From: Agarophyton chilense
Taxonomy: Eukaryota > Rhodophyta > Florideophyceae > Gracilariales > Gracilariaceae
NCBI GenBank assembly: GCA_030374765.1
Contig: JARGXX010000088.1
Location: 2,418,001 to 2,482,000, forward strand
Reading direction: 5' to 3'
Length of the DNA: 64,000 nt
In this document: positions 1 to 12,003 of the stretch, in pieces
How positions within the stretch are numbered: the stretch's first letter is position 1
Layout of the letters: each line of letters begins with the position of its first letter
Program-made: the position numbers and the translations under genes
The notes under the pieces: generated by a model
What the model saw: the letters and a program-made list of their open reading frames with translations, nothing else
What the model was told of the DNA's origin: nothing
Database searches by the model: none

Positions 1-1005
1 GGAAGAGGAACCCCATTCAATATAAGAATGTATGAGGCGTTTGCCGCAGAACAGGGGTCCAGCGAGGCGTTAAACGCTAAGCGGAGCACCACTTGTCAGC
101 CCACTGCACCGATTGAAACGCCCTGCGCGTGTGAGAGAGACAGTTTGTAAGTACCAATGGTACTGGGGTTGTCTAGAACGCCCCCACAGAGTGAACATCC
201 TGTGACGGTCGTAAAGACGTGTTGGCGATCTGGGATCTAGTACTAAACAGTAAGCTGCCGCAAGTGGTGCCGCGTAACCTTTGCCGCAGAGTTCCAGCTT
301 TAGGTAGAGAGTGAAAACATATCCTTTGGTTATTAACTCTTCTCGTGAAGCCTTGTATGGATTGTAAAGCCTGCTTCTGGTTAACGCAGAAGTGGGAAGG
401 CTGCAAAAATCGATACACATCCGGAGTGTCTGACCGGTAGCCATAGTGTCTGACCCCTAGTGACTATTAACATAATTCTTTGGTTGCGTTGGTTTAAGAA
501 GATCAAGAAGAAGAAGTTTATATCGAAATATTTATATCTCATTTCATCTATCTGGGCCATTCAGTAACGGAAAAGGCTTATATTCGCCGAAGTTTACTGT
601 AACGTCTAGCCCACAGCGTCACATTCACAGATTGCGCCCACACCGAACACGCTTTCACACAGTCTTCCTCTTAGCGGTCGCTACACCGTGGCGATCGAAC
701 AACTAAGTTTACAACTGAGAAGACACTGTCCTGATATGGGGCAGAGGCGTGAAGTAGGGCGCTAGTCGACGGGCATGAATTGCCTTTCCCGCCCGGCGGC
801 GATTAGAAGAAAAAAGAAAGTAACGAGAGTGAGACCCTCTAACCACACGTCAAGGGCCATAAAACTTTGTTGTAAACGTAAGCCACTTCACCTTACCAAC
901 ACAACCACCTGAAACTGAACCAGGGCTCACCACAGCACCCGGAAGTCCAAGTATTTTCGGCACCTCCACGACCCAACCTGTAAATATATATCTCCGCAAC
1001 AACCG
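1..1005. other. No gene recognised
   Basis: I see no convincing coding region here. The open frames on the minus strand (70-444, 850-1161) have no recognisable domain and look fortuitous. The stretch may hold the lost 5' LTR and leader of the decayed copia element that follows, but no matching LTR was found downstream of that element. Confidence 0.5.
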
Positions 1006-1887
1006 ATGAAGCATATGGCTGCTCCGTCCACATACTTGGACGTGAACGCGCCACAGATTCCCAAACTCAATGAAGAAGGAATCAATTTTAACACTTGGAA
1101 ACTGCCTATTGAAGACTATGTTACTCTTCATGACATGGAATACCTGTTGGAATCTGAACATATTTTTCCATCTCCGAACGATTCAACATACAATCTATAC
1201 CGCATAAATTGGGCTAAAATTTGCATGGAAATTTCACGCAGTCTTCCAGACGACTTTGACGTAGGAATTGACGCCGGTTCTGAAACACAGTCCGTGTCTC
1301 TCATAATGGTATTTTAAATGATGTGGGAATCGGCCTCAACGGCTAACCACCAACTGGTCCGTGATGAGGAAGAGTACCCTGTCCTTGATCCGAACATGTC
1401 CATCAGTGATTATGTCAAGAAACAACGCCCTATCCGATCAAAAATGATCATTGCAACGTTTCCCAACTCCAACATGCAGTCAAGCACCGTAGACTACATG
1501 ATGAGTGGTCTTGCAACCAATAATCACTTTCAGACTATTGTTGACACATGGTACGATTCAAAAAGTGTTCCCGAAACTATCTGAGATTTTGTCACAAGGC
1601 TCAAAACTTCCGAGGCAAGTGCTCAGATGAGATCACTGAACACAAGAGTATCCTCATCTACAGAACCTCGTTTTGCCGGAACCCGGCAAAACAGAGGCAG
1701 GCAAGGCGGACAAGAACGAATAGGACGCTACTGCGACCACCAGAACACTCAAATGTGTCAGAGTTGGAACAGTGCACGAATTCCGTTCATGTATCAGCCA
1801 CAACCGCATTTTTTAACATTACAACCTTCGAATATGCTTCCTTTGATTCCATATGCCCCAACTCGAGCGACTTATTTGTATAAATAA
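1006..1887 (+). pseudogene. E1 gag remnant
   Basis: Three successive frames (1006-1317, 1318-1584, 1587-1887) read like a copia Gag. The N-terminal segment has a PKLNEEGINFNTWK-like start, as in UBN2/copia Gag proteins that open with a 'lxgxnyxxW' motif. A TGA at about 1582 and frameshifts separate the parts. The final basic, Arg/Gln-rich stretch with a degenerate Cys/His cluster may be the nucleocapsid end. Identification rests on position and the N-terminal motif only. Confidence 0.5.
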
Positions 1888-2814
1888 CAACTGTAGTTTT
1901 ACAATACGCAGTACAACCTCGCTATTGGGGCCCAGCGCAGAAATAATCGTCGGATTAGAAAGAAAACTGAAGCAAACTCAATTCCCACAGATGTGATCTT
2001 CACACCTTACGCTGGTGAGCTCAACGCCAATGACGATAGTACGATTGCTTCGACTCAGTAGCATATCCTACACATATTTTCCATCCGCTCGAGGACATGA
2101 AACGCATCAAGACACCCGTATAAACAACAACTGCCACAAACAACACGTCTACTCCAACCACTACTGGAAAAATCTAGTTGAAGACTAACCTAAGCTGAAC
2201 ATTCCAAGTACTGGCCGTGGATAACCCGCAAATCTAGAGACCTCTGCTCTCTGTTCATGATACCGCTAAAACATGGGAATTGTTTCATTTACTCTAATCA
2301 AGGCACAGATATCAATACCTTAAAACATCGCTTCGCATCTTTCATTGGCACAACGATATTTCACAACGTATTATACATCATGGATCATTCCAAGCCTGCC
2401 TTGGCTTTTGGCATGGCTCCTAGAACCTTTCTATCAATATCTTGGACGACACCACCACACAAAAACAAGCGCACTTCTAGACCCCACGATAAATCTCGAT
2501 ATTCCTCCACAAATGCAACATCTGCAATCTCCTGACCCACCACCATAACTCCACAAACTTCAGCCATGCCTTAACCTACATATAAATCAATCAATTTCAC
2601 TCCAGAATTCCAGAAATAAGACCTTATCTTTACCCGCAATACGCCGACGACCTTGCAAAAAAATGGCCCGAGTGATCTCTTCGAAGACCTCCCACCTTCC
2701 CTTAAGTCTCCAGTTCTGAAGATCAAATGCCACCCTCGCCGCATTGCAAGGCAACATCCCGCCCCATTTCATCGTGTCAAACAATCTAACCCACGCAGTA
2801 CAGCCCTTAGATAC

Positions 2815-3219
2815 GAGAGCTGTGGTCCGATCAAACCGCCATCTAGACATGGAAACCGACATTTTATAGCATTCATTGACAGAACCTCACTGTGTATGAT
2901 CATCGACTTCCTACTAAACCGAAAACATCTTGACAAAAGAAATAACTCGATGATTGGCGCTATCTACAGGTCAACCGGCCGTACAGTCCATGCTTTACAT
3001 CTCCATAACCCCAAGGAATACATTTCTCAAGAATCATTTGGTGTGAATCATCTTTATGATATAGATCATGTCACATCTCCACCATACAGCTCATAACAAA
3101 ACGGAATAGCTGAACGAATCAACTCTACACTCATGGCAGCCATACGCGCGGCAATAGCCCACAGCAACCAACAGAAGCACCACCTGGAAGACGCATTGCG
3201 AGCCAATAAACACAAATAA
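2815..3219 (+). pseudogene. E1 integrase core remnant
   Basis: The frame reads CGPIKPPSRHGNRHF near its start and, after one in-frame stop (about 3094), QNGIAERINSTLMAAIR. This matches the copia integrase core: the region of the first catalytic Asp ('GP...S..G..YF..FID') and the 'PYSSQQNGIAER' block that carries the catalytic Glu. The second Asp region is blurred. The stop and frame changes make it non-functional. Confidence 0.7.
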
Positions 3220-3795
3220 AACAGAAGTCTCCACTCAAGCACTAACGGCATCTCCTACACTAACTGGTTTTGTACTGTTCCATCATCTTCTAAAGTTTTC
3301 ATCTCCGGACAGTTTGGCACGACATCCATATGAACTAACAAGGAAACCAAATCCAAATTGAAAAAACGAGGCAACATTTGCCGATACTTGTACCACATCA
3401 ATCAAAAGACCATTTCTGCTTTGAACCCGAAGACAAACAATATCCACACATACAGACCCATCGAAAACATTACAAGGAAAAACACAAGCTTGGCGAACAT
3501 TCACATTCCAAAAAACCCGACGCCCGTGACCAACACCACCCCTCCCCCACTCAACCACTCACAGGCAAAGATGTGCCCTGATTCCCACCAATGGGCCATA
3601 TCCATGATGAGCAGCTCTGCGACATTCATGAGAACCAAATTTTCAAATCGATACCCTCCTCAGAAATTCTTTTTGGCTCAAAACCGCTACCGCTACGCAT
3701 GACATACGTGTATAATCGTAAAAACCTACCCTGCTGATCTGTCTAGTAGCAGGTTAATCCTGATCATTGCCGCCACATATGTTCTTCATGTCGAA

Positions 3796-4112
3796 CACTT
3801 TGACATCAAATCAGCATTCCTCAAAGAAGATTTCTCATACTAGACACCAGTGTATGTAACAGAACTTCCAATAATTGATGGGAGACTTTGCCACAATAAT
3901 AAAACGGAAATTCTACTCGGAAACCTGTATGGTGCAAAATACTGCGGCGACATGTACCTCACGAAGAAAACGGACTACGTCAAAGCCTTCGCATATACTC
4001 AGTCTTCCGAGAACTCCTGCCTCCTCATGAAAACGACACGTCAACATTTTACTTTCATCTGCGTTTTGATCGACGATTTCAAAGTTACCTCTAGCTCTCG
4101 ACAGGAGATCTA
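3796..4112 (+). pseudogene. E1 reverse transcriptase remnant
   Basis: It contains HFDIKSAFLKEDF, the copia RT 'DVKTAFLNG' block with the first catalytic Asp. LLGNLYGAK follows (copia 'LxKSLYGLKQ'), then CVLIDDFKV, equivalent to the YVDD catalytic pair. In-frame stops and lost spacing show decay. It belongs to the same pol remnant as the integrase upstream and the RNase H downstream. Confidence 0.75.
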
Positions 4113-4586
4113 ATATCTTTACAGTGCCCCAATTAAAAAATACAAGGTAGCGAAACGACTCGGATTCCGAAATATCTACCTTGGATGGAATATTGTAAAA
4201 AGAACCAAGAGGAGTATACAAACCTCAGGCCATAACCTTTCTGAAATGTCTACATCTTGACTGGTGCTATTCTAAGAAAAGCACATTTCCAGATGGAATT
4301 GATTTCCATCGGACCATAGAGCACGATTCAGTTTCCAGAAAACCATCCGATCTCTATCAGTATGTTATTGGCGAGCTACACTGCATTGCGAATTCAACAC
4401 GACCTTATATATTCTTCATAGTTAGCAAACTTACCTCCCCTCTATCCAACCCCCTGCCGACGCCATGTGATAGCTCTGAAAATCCTTATGCGTTACCTTA
4501 AGATCATTGTGAACTACGGAATACTAATTCCATCTTCGAAGGAAAAGTTTGACTCGCAACATTAATCAGACCTTTATGAGGTGTAC

Positions 4587-4942
4587 CTTTATTCTGACCA
4601 CGCTGGAGACCTAAAAGATAGAAAATCAATGTGTGGAGCAATTCATTTTTTCAATGGAACTCTGTTTATGTGTTCCTCAAAGAGATAATATATATCTTGG
4701 CTATCTACTGGAAAAACTGGGTATGTATCCGCCTCTTCTGCAGCAGGGCAACTTCAATTGATTCAAAGAATGCTTAATAACATTAAAACCTCTACAAATA
4801 AGTCAACAATTTTACACCTTGAAAACACTTCTGCAATTAATACTGCTAATAACACTGCCCCTATGAAGAAGCGAAAGTATATTGACTGGAGCAGACAATT
4901 CATACACGAATATGTCGCGATACACCACATCAAGTTGCAATA
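4587..4942 (+). pseudogene. E1 RNase H remnant
   Basis: The frame begins LYSDHAGDLKDRKSMCGAI, the copia RNase H signature ('DADWAGDxxxRKSTSGY'). After one stop it continues with a degenerate 'S..AE' block and HLENTSAINTANN, which matches 'i..DN.sai.la.np' of copia RNase H, then a segment like 'r.kHIdi.yHfiRe'. This marks the 3' end of the E1 coding region. Confidence 0.75.
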
Positions 4943-5249
4943 AATCCCCACGACTCATATGCTTGACGATATCATGATCAAACACGTCGAAAGACAAATA
5001 TCCCTTCGCCTCATCGCAAACCTGTATATTAAAAGCGTCAATGGTCACATCGTCTCAGGGGGTGTGTGATGAGTCTTATAAAATGAAGACGAACGAGGAA
5101 CAAGAGGCAGCCTGACCATTAGACGTAATTGACCATGAGTCTTACAACTGTACACTTGACACAGAATGACGGCGACGTCCCTTCTCACTAGCTGCTACAT
5201 GAATAAACGTATCCCCGATCTCGTGTCTATGCCTTATGCATCACACATT

Positions 5250-5416
5250 CTGAGCTCTGTGAACGGAAAGTGGGAGATACAATTCCAGCCACAGGTACTC
5301 ATCAAGTGGCGGAGAGGCGGAATTGCATTTGAAACAGTTTAACGAACCGTTGGGCAATTCCATAACGATGGAGTAGCAGAGCTCCGTGTCTGGGTTCATA
5401 TGAACTGTCGCTTTTG
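5250..5416 (+). repeat. Inverted repeat P, left copy
   Basis: This segment, starting CTGAGCTCTGTGAACG, recurs in reverse orientation at 11447-11614 with roughly 80% identity by eye. The two copies flank the E2 copia element. No open frame is shared, so it looks non-coding. It may be part of a terminal repeat of a larger element. Confidence 0.65.
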
Positions 5417-5427
5417 TACGTGCACAG

Positions 5428-5575
5428 CACTACGAGTTTTCGGCAATGATCGTTCCGGTGACGGAAAGGCGCAGCGCGAATGGAGACTCCGGGTTCGGAG
5501 TCTCTACCAGATGCACTTGCAAATATTGTCATTGGTTCTGAAGCAGCACCGCTGTGGTTGCTAGTCAATCACAGC
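5428..5575 (+). repeat. Direct repeat Q, left copy
   Basis: The block around TACGAGTTTTCGGCAATGA recurs in the same orientation at 11114-11258. The copies share CGGCGCAGCGC-like and GGTTGCTAGTC-like stretches with many substitutions. Their position on both sides of E2 suits decayed LTRs, but P and Q are arranged differently at the two ends. Confidence 0.6.
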
Positions 5576-5689
5576 TTAAATGCGCTCTCATGCCGTCTTT
5601 TTCATTTATTCAACAATATCTCGCTAGGGCTAGAGGTGCGAAATCGCGCCTCGATCCTATCAACATTAACCACAGACCCTACTATAACA

Positions 5690-6624
5690 CTCTGAACACA
5701 TAAAAAATCGAGATGTTCTTGTCCCTAGTAATCCACTGTTCCACAACCGTATTATCAAGATTACTCTCCATAGTTTCACGGATTCGATGACTACCACTGA
5801 CTTTTGTCAAGCCATTCGCTAGAATAATCTCGGAAGACACCAAAACAGCATTGGAGATTTCATATTTGTTGTACGCTACTCTTTTGGCGGCATTATAAAT
5901 CATTAGTCTCCGCTCGGTCGTAGATGAGGCCTTTGTAACGACATCAAACATTTAACAAGAGTCAGTTAACATATGCAATGGTATATCCTTCTGGAATACA
6001 TGTTGCAGGTCTCTTCTAAGCATAAATCCTTTTGTCAAATTAGTATCCAAATGCGTAGACTTCTCCTCCAAGCATCCAACGCACCACTCACTTCGACTTC
6101 TTATTCGATTAATCCAATATTTGACATTTATTGTCTTTATTGCATAGCAGTGTAAGAAATCCCAGATGTGATGAAATGTCAGCATTAGAGTCAAACGAGG
6201 CATCTGTGTACACACTAAGATGCAGTGAACTGATATATAGAGGGTTGTACACGAGTTCGAGGTTAGCTGTATTATAAAGGTGCTTCATGACAATTCTCAA
6301 TTCCTTGACCTTTGTTTCCTTCTGTACACGAAAGATTCCTTCAGTTTCTTGGGCAGATTTTTTCATTCCACATAGAGCATCGGGTGTCATATTTGCCATC
6401 CAGGTTACCGCTGCGTGAACCAATCGAAATCGTTTGAAGTTTTCATCCACCGGCAACATCATAAGTCTTCCAATGTGGTCTTTCTGTGTCAAGGAGAACT
6501 GATGCTGCGCAGTAGTTTTCACTTGGACTCCAAAGAACCCGAAGGAATCGTAATGACGGGGTTTAGAATCGAAACGATACAGCGTTTTCTCCGTGAGCTT
6601 TTGGAATTTCTCGTCGCCCGCCAA
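5690..6624 (-). pseudogene. E2 RT C-terminus and RNase H remnant
   Basis: Three frames in series (6624-6109, 6215-5952, 5951-5690) cover the C-terminal RT connection (FFGVQVKTTAQHQFSLTQKDHI), the copia 'YSVTQKxYIxxLL' block. RNase H follows with LHLSVYTDASFDSNADISS ('vyvDAsfa.n.d.sSqlG') and the late segment ILANGLTKV ('DiLTKal'). The frames overlap or abut, so at least two frameshifts separate them. Confidence 0.75.
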
Positions 6625-6690
6625 AGCACAATCGTTTACCTATATCCCAGTTATTCCTTCTAACTTTTCCTTAGTGTGCTTTACGTACAA

Positions 6691-7149
6691 CTAGGGATCA
6701 CCGGATATAGGCTTCGATACTAAATCTTTCTTAGCATGTCGGTCGATTGTAACATCCCAGTAGTCTCCGGCATCGCATGTTCCATTGATTGGAGATAAGG
6801 GACGTAGAATGTGTTCCTCATTGAGTCCAAGGATCATGAATTCCTTCTTCTTTGGTAGGACGAATATTTCTCGCGAAAGATTGTCTTCACTGTGCAGATA
6901 TGCTTGTGTGACATCATGACTGAATAATAGAAGGGATTTGATAGATGCCATAGACATTATAAGGAGAGGTGAATATTGCCGTAAAGTGGTTATGTTTTGC
7001 ACCTTCACGGCCTTATCATTGAGTTTGCGTCCCTGCGCTATGTATCTTGCTTTATCCTTCTTTTCGTTGGTGCCAATATTCTTAAAGGTCAGAACGAAAC
7101 GATCGCCAACTAAATTAGCGTATTCTGGGATGTCCTTCCTTGGCATCAA
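6691..7149 (-). pseudogene. E2 reverse transcriptase N-terminal remnant
   Basis: The 152-aa frame contains KDKARYIAQGRKLNDKAV, the copia RT 'KaRlVaqGf.D' start. It then has a 'tlrqySpllims.as' palm segment and FSHDVTQAYLHSE, the first catalytic Asp block ('D..qAYlqs'). IFVLPKKKEF corresponds to 'ifv.PP.e'. The YVDD region lies in the gap before 6624 and is not intact. Confidence 0.75.
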
Positions 7150-7572
7150 CTTCCATACATTTCGTTGGTTAAGCCTTGCAATCTCTAGTTATTTGGCCGC
7201 ATCGAACACCTTCTTTATCGACTAAAGATCACCATCATGAATGATCTCTGTAATACAGACTTCGAAAACACTGATCTCACGAAACTTTATACCGCTGAAC
7301 AAGATGTCAAACGATTCACTTGATTCAGTTGCTGCCTGTCTAGCACTCCCTTCGAGTTCGTTGTCTCTCATTCGATTAGTGATAGGTTTTAGTTCATAAA
7401 CGATGTCTCCTTGGGAATTTCCTATGGAAGATCGGGAACCGGGTATTTGAGCTAGTGTGCTTCCACTTTGGTCAAGTGTCTCTTTTTTGTAAGGCTTGAT
7501 CCGATCTGGGGAAAACTGTTTCTCTTCTCCGTTGACTTCGATAAGGACGACCTTTCCATCAATTCTGGTAAC

Positions 7573-8868
7573 TCAGAAGGGTCCTTCCCAAACACCCGGA
7601 TCCTCATTGTACACAAGTACTTGTTCACATATTTGAAATTTTCTATCGGATGCTCTTGGAACGTTGGACCGCAGCGCCAGGTTAAATTTAAACTTCGCCA
7701 TGGTAGAAGCCATTTCTTCACGATCGTTTTTCATTGCCTTCATGCGCTCGACCTGTTCAGGGAGATGGAACGCCACGATCGGTATCCCTGACAATATACC
7801 GAATACGAGCAACGCAGGTACTAGACCATCTGACCCTGCATTATCGATCATTGCCTTGATCGAAAGCAAAAGCGCTAATAGATCTTTAATTGTTTGGTGC
7901 TCGCGGCGGATTTTGTTATATATATCTCGCAGAAAACTATGGTACGGTTCACCAACGTTGATAGCATTGTGGCTTTCAATTGCCAATGACTTGAGTTGAA
8001 ATCCAGCTGTATGCATCATAGACTTCCATTTTTTTGACTGGAATTGTGGACCTTCATCGGCAGAAATTATGTCTGGAATCCCGGCATAGATGTTCACCCA
8101 GATGGTCATGAAGGATTCCCACAATAACTTGGCCGAATGTTGAGATGAAAAGGAACCAGCACTCAGTCTCGTGACCCTTTCTACGATATGCAAGGTCGGC
8201 TTACTACCCAATAACATCAGATCGATGCTAAGTTCCCGATTAAACACTATTTCACCATGCGGAAGGGAAACCCGGAATCTATTTGGAGCTGTTCTTTCCC
8301 TTTGACATACATCACAGGACAATGTTATTTTCTCCAAGTCTCTTATCACGTCAGGGGAGGCCTCTGTTGGGGCTGCCCGTTTGAACATTGAGAATAGTGG
8401 GTTGAGAATTGGATGGAAGAAGTGACGATGTAATTTGCGCAGTTCAGCTTTGGTGAACAAGATATTTTCTGGCCACTCGTAGTAAATATGGCCCAGCTTT
8501 AGCACAAGGTCCAGAATCCATCCTTTCAATTTAGAGAGGAGGGTTTGTTCATGGACTTCTAGAACCATTCGAAAGACTTTCATTGTATCGAGCCCGATCA
8601 GGAGTGGAATGTTAACGCTTACAAAATCTACCTCAAGCACTATAAAGTGGTCCATATCAACAGGAACACGAATTCTTATAAGCCTAAGAGACTTATGTCG
8701 GTGCTTGCTGAAGCTGAACGTGAAGAGGCGTCGTGCTGGTTGGGCGAATTCGTAATTAGTACCAATGAAATCGGTGTAGGCTTCTGCGTGCTTAATCCCA
8801 ACTAAGGTTTCTTGGGCAGCGGAATCGATGCAGGAATGAAAGGCTGGAAAAACAGAACAAAGGGACAA
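7573..8868 (-). pseudogene. E2 protease-integrase, long open remnant
   Basis: This 431-aa frame starts with a retropepsin remnant: FHSCIDSAAQETLVG, with D-S-A in place of D-T/S-G, and the later LLIGLD block. A zinc-binding region follows (H-x-H pair in LRKLHRHFFHP and CDVCQ). The integrase core has Asp in SIDLMLL, Asp in ISADEGPQF and Glu in VGEPYHSFLR. The frame ends in a C-terminal barrel-like segment (ICEQVLVYNEDPGVWEGPF). Length and order fit copia Pol. Upstream Gag and downstream RT lie in other frames. Confidence 0.8.
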
Positions 8869-8884
8869 AGGGTCTAAAGAACGT

Positions 8885-9571
8885 TTATAGTAACAAATAG
8901 AGAGTCTCGGGAACGGTGTCTCCTTTTGACGTCAGCAGAGGCTCAGACGGGTGCAAGATGTAGCTTACAAGTAGGACAGAACCAAAGTACAGTTCGAGGC
9001 AGTCACACAACCAAGCGAGCATTCCTAATCGATAACTCACGACAAAGGACTTGCAGCCATCATAGCATAGTAGGCGATATCGTCCATCATAGCATTCGAT
9101 ACTAGTAAACACAGTAGTCGGTCCAATTGGCAATTTCACATAAAGTAACCAGAGTTCATAGCAGCTGCCCAAAAACGGGTTATCTGCCTTCAGTAATTCG
9201 AACTCTTTGTCCACGGCATATACGTGAAGGACTTCTTCACCAAGAGAAACCGCGTTTTCGACATTTATTGTTGCCGCGTTCGGTTCTAGGGTGTCTTTGT
9301 CCTCATCTTCGGTGTGTTTCTGACGTCCATCGCGGAGTAAGGCTTCAAATACGTCATTGTCGTCGACTGAGTCGGTTTCAGATTCTTGGTATTTTTCAAC
9401 GAAGGAATCATCGAGTCGCCTGCAAAGATCACCCAATATTTCGTGAACAGTATAGGGGCCTTTCTTTTTCTTTTTATAGTACCCAATTCTCCTGGACGCG
9501 TCGCGGGCAGCATTCATACGGTTAGCAAAATCCTTGAGTAGATGATTGCCCTCGCAATTGAAACAACCTGG
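8885..9571 (-). pseudogene. E2 gag 3' part with zinc knuckle
   Basis: At about 9571-9530 the minus strand reads CFNCEGNHLLKDF, a retroviral-type zinc knuckle. One spacer residue is missing and the last Cys is replaced by Phe. The frame continues through a Lys-rich patch (KKKKKGP) and an acidic linker, and ends at 8885 just before the protease-integrase frame. It is probably the nucleocapsid and linker region of the E2 polyprotein. Confidence 0.6.
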
Positions 9572-10228
9572 ATTGACAGGGGCCTAGGCGGCATGCGGTG
9601 ATATTTTTGAGGCCTTCTGAAGGTTTTCAGAGTCTTGTTGGAGAACATGTTCGACAGTGCATATCGACCTTGCCCTGTGTAAAAAACTTTAGACGTTTGG
9701 GGTGATATATGACGAGTGCCCGATGATACGACTTTTTCCCGAGTTCTTGCCAATTAGTCCTCATTCTCGATTTTCAAAGCAGCCTCCACCTCACCATGGA
9801 GGTGTTGGAACGTCAATGAATGTGTTTCAACTCTGCTCAATGGTTCCTTGGCCCAGGTTACACAGACTACCGTATTACGCAGAAATCATACCTTGTGGGC
9901 GTCTCCTCTGTGCGAGGTTGGAGCTTGACGTGACAGTTTTAAGATCATCTTGCACACCTTCGATAATGCAGCAGACGGTTCCAAGCCTGAATTTATGAAA
10001 AGTCGACATTTGTAAGAATTCTAGTTAGTTCTTCACCCGGGCTTGTCAGACGTGGGAATTATATTCCTTTTATACCATTTAGATAGCCTGTTGAAAGAAA
10101 GTCGCAAAATGTTCTACTATTTCGAGGTAGAATCGCTTGGAATCACACCTTAAAAGATTGTGGAGAAACTGAATCTTCTTCTGGAGACTGAGTTTATAAT
10201 CTCTGCAGAGCTACATGTATTCATCAAC

Positions 10229-10525
10229 TTACTCTATCCACGACTCGTCTAAGTCTTCTGAAAACTTACGATAATTGTCCTTGAGACGCATGGCGATGTT
10301 ATGGGCAACTAATGACGATGGAGTTGTTCGTGAGTAGGTATCTGCTGTATTAAATTGGTTACCAACTGTGACGTTAATTTCCTCACGATTGAGGTCAGCT
10401 CTTTCCCTCCTGCCAGCAACTACCATTGTGGATGCAATACGGACAGCAACTTCCTTATCTTCCTGCTCTGCGTATATATTGTGAGCTAAAGTCTTTAAAA
10501 TACGCCTCGAGCTATGCTGTTGCAT
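10229..10525 (-). pseudogene. E2 gag N-terminal fragment (probable)
   Basis: This 98-aa frame (ILKTLAHNIYAEQEDKE...) lies upstream of the E2 nucleocapsid in the right orientation. Its helical, charged composition suits a Gag capsid piece. I see no diagnostic motif, so the call is positional. Confidence 0.35.
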
Positions 10526-11113
10526 TCCAAGTCTTTTTGAGTCAAGGAAATTGCAGATTGAGAGTTACACGGTGGGTATGTCTTGGAGGTGTTTGCTGAA
10601 GAGTGTAGCGGGAAGACATAAATCAGCAAACAATCGCTTCAAACTATCCCCAACAAGCTCAGGCTCTTGTACAAGGGTTTATATCGACGTGATCAACCTC
10701 TTTTGGGTTTTATATAGTCCTCCTAACGCCTCAACTTTGATAAAGTTCATGAATACCCTTAGCAGCGTTTCAAATTTTCCCGCACACAGGCCGGCATCAG
10801 AAGCATGTTAAACCACTGAGCCAGTGGGGTAGTGTACTTTGAACGTCCCCATTGCGTGGATAAATCCTTCTTTACTTCTTACTTCTTCTACTTCTGTTTC
10901 CTACGTGCAATTGATTTCGTTTTCTCACGCTCAGACACTGTTATAGACCATTATACAGTGCAGCGCTTTTTTTCTGTTCGTATAACCCAACTAGGCGACA
11001 ATTCCACCCTTACTTCAGTGTCCTTTTTTTTTAAAGAGAAATCGCGAAGAGTCTTGAGAATTTTTAATTTTTAAGGGTAGTTTCGTGTCGGATTCGCGAA
11101 TTTACATGCAACG

Positions 11114-11258
11114 CTCTACGAGTTTTCGACAACGACCCTTCCGAGGACGGAACGGCGCAGCGCAAATAGAGGCCCCGGGTTTGGAGCCTCTATTAGAAGC
11201 GCTTGCAAATAATTTTATAAGCTCTGAAGCAGAAACGCTTTGGTAGCTAGTCGACACA
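11114..11258 (+). repeat. Direct repeat Q, right copy
   Basis: This is the same-orientation partner of 5428-5575 (TACGAGTTTTCGACAACGA in this copy). It lies on the 5' side of E2 (minus-strand element), as expected for a decayed LTR partner. Confidence 0.6.
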
Positions 11259-11446
11259 TGAAAAGGGTGTGGGATAGAGACAAGCATTGCTTTTTGTTCT
11301 ATAGCAACAGTAACATATTGGCCACTTGAAACTGCGTCTAAGTACACTCTGTCCAGTTTTGAAACCTTAAGAATGTCGATATCTGTAGCACTAATTGCAT
11401 AACTGCAATACGATGTGCTTTTTCAACTGTTGCCACGGCGTGTCGT

Positions 11447-11614
11447 CAAAGCGACAGTTAACATGAGCCCAAACACGGAGCTCTGCCACTCAATCGTTAT
11501 ATAATTGCACAACGGGGTGCGTTCACCCGATTCGAATGCAATCAAGCCTCTCTGCCGCTTGATGAGTCCATGTGGCTGGAATTATATCTCCAGCTTTTCG
11601 TTCACAGAGCTCAG
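11447..11614 (-). repeat. Inverted repeat P, right copy
   Basis: This is the reverse-complement partner of 5250-5416. In the left copy P directly adjoins Q. Here P is inverted and about 190 bp beyond Q, so the two flanks of E2 are not simple LTRs. Confidence 0.65.
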
Positions 11615-11702
11615 ACTGACACGAAATCAGACATTGTTTCATTTATGCAAACTTCCACTCTAATTTCTTGTGTCGGTGAGTCCACAATTGCGCTTTTCCG
11701 TG

Positions 11703-11712
11703 TCCTATAAAA
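11703..11712 (+). promoter_or_regulatory. TATA-box candidate
   Basis: CCTATAAAAGCC lies about 115 bp upstream of a candidate ATG (11823). It could drive the putative spliced transcript there or be the core promoter of a decayed LTR. The call is sequence-only. Confidence 0.4.
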
Positions 11713-11822
11713 GCCACCCGTCGCATCCAGTTCCCTGCTCATCTCTGGATCTCATCAGCTTTTCAAACCCCATCTACCTCAAAGACAGGATTAGTGATCT
11801 TTTCAGGTTTCACTTATAGTCA

Positions 11823-12003
11823 ATGCTGCTGGCTAGTGGTATGTATTTTTATTCCTCCCGCTTCGCTTTGGACGTGTGCCCACACTGCAACATGCACTAA
11901 CCACCGCTTTCTCATTCTTTTTCGCGCAGAAGTAGGGCGTAACAAGTCACTGGGACCACCGGTCACCAGGGGTAGCGGAGCTTGGACGCCACCAAGGGGC
12001 TGA
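11823..12003 (+). CDS. Weak candidate: short spliced ORF of unknown function
   Basis: An ATG at 11823 opens five codons that run into a GTATGT donor (11839). A pyrimidine-rich TTTTTCGCGCAG acceptor follows (11929). Joining them keeps a frame that ends in TGA at 12001-12003 and gives only about 29 residues (VGRNKSLGPPVTRGSGAW...). The splice signals and the TATA box upstream are good, but the product is tiny and unrecognised. It may be a broken gene start, an upstream ORF or chance. Confidence 0.2.

Larger units (their letters stand above)
1006..4942 (+). mobile_element. E1, decayed Ty1/copia-type retrotransposon
   Basis: The plus strand carries remnants in copia order: gag-like frames (1006-1887), integrase core (2815-3219), reverse transcriptase (3796-4112) and RNase H (4587-4942). 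Many stops and frameshifts break the polyprotein, so the copy is dead. Integrase before RT places it in Ty1/copia rather than Ty3/gypsy. LTRs, PBS and target duplication were not recognised. Its 3' end faces the 3' end of a second copia element (E2) on the other strand. Confidence 0.8.
5690..10525 (-). mobile_element. E2, decayed Ty1/copia-type retrotransposon
   Basis: Reading the minus strand from 10525 down, the order is gag fragment, zinc knuckle (about 9571-9530), protease plus integrase (8868-7573), reverse transcriptase (7149-6691) and RNase H (6624-5690). Frames are interrupted but long pieces (431 aa) survive, so decay is moderate. The protease-integrase part closely resembles element D at 48.4-49.9 kb, so both belong to one family. 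Repeats P and Q flank it. Confidence 0.8.
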
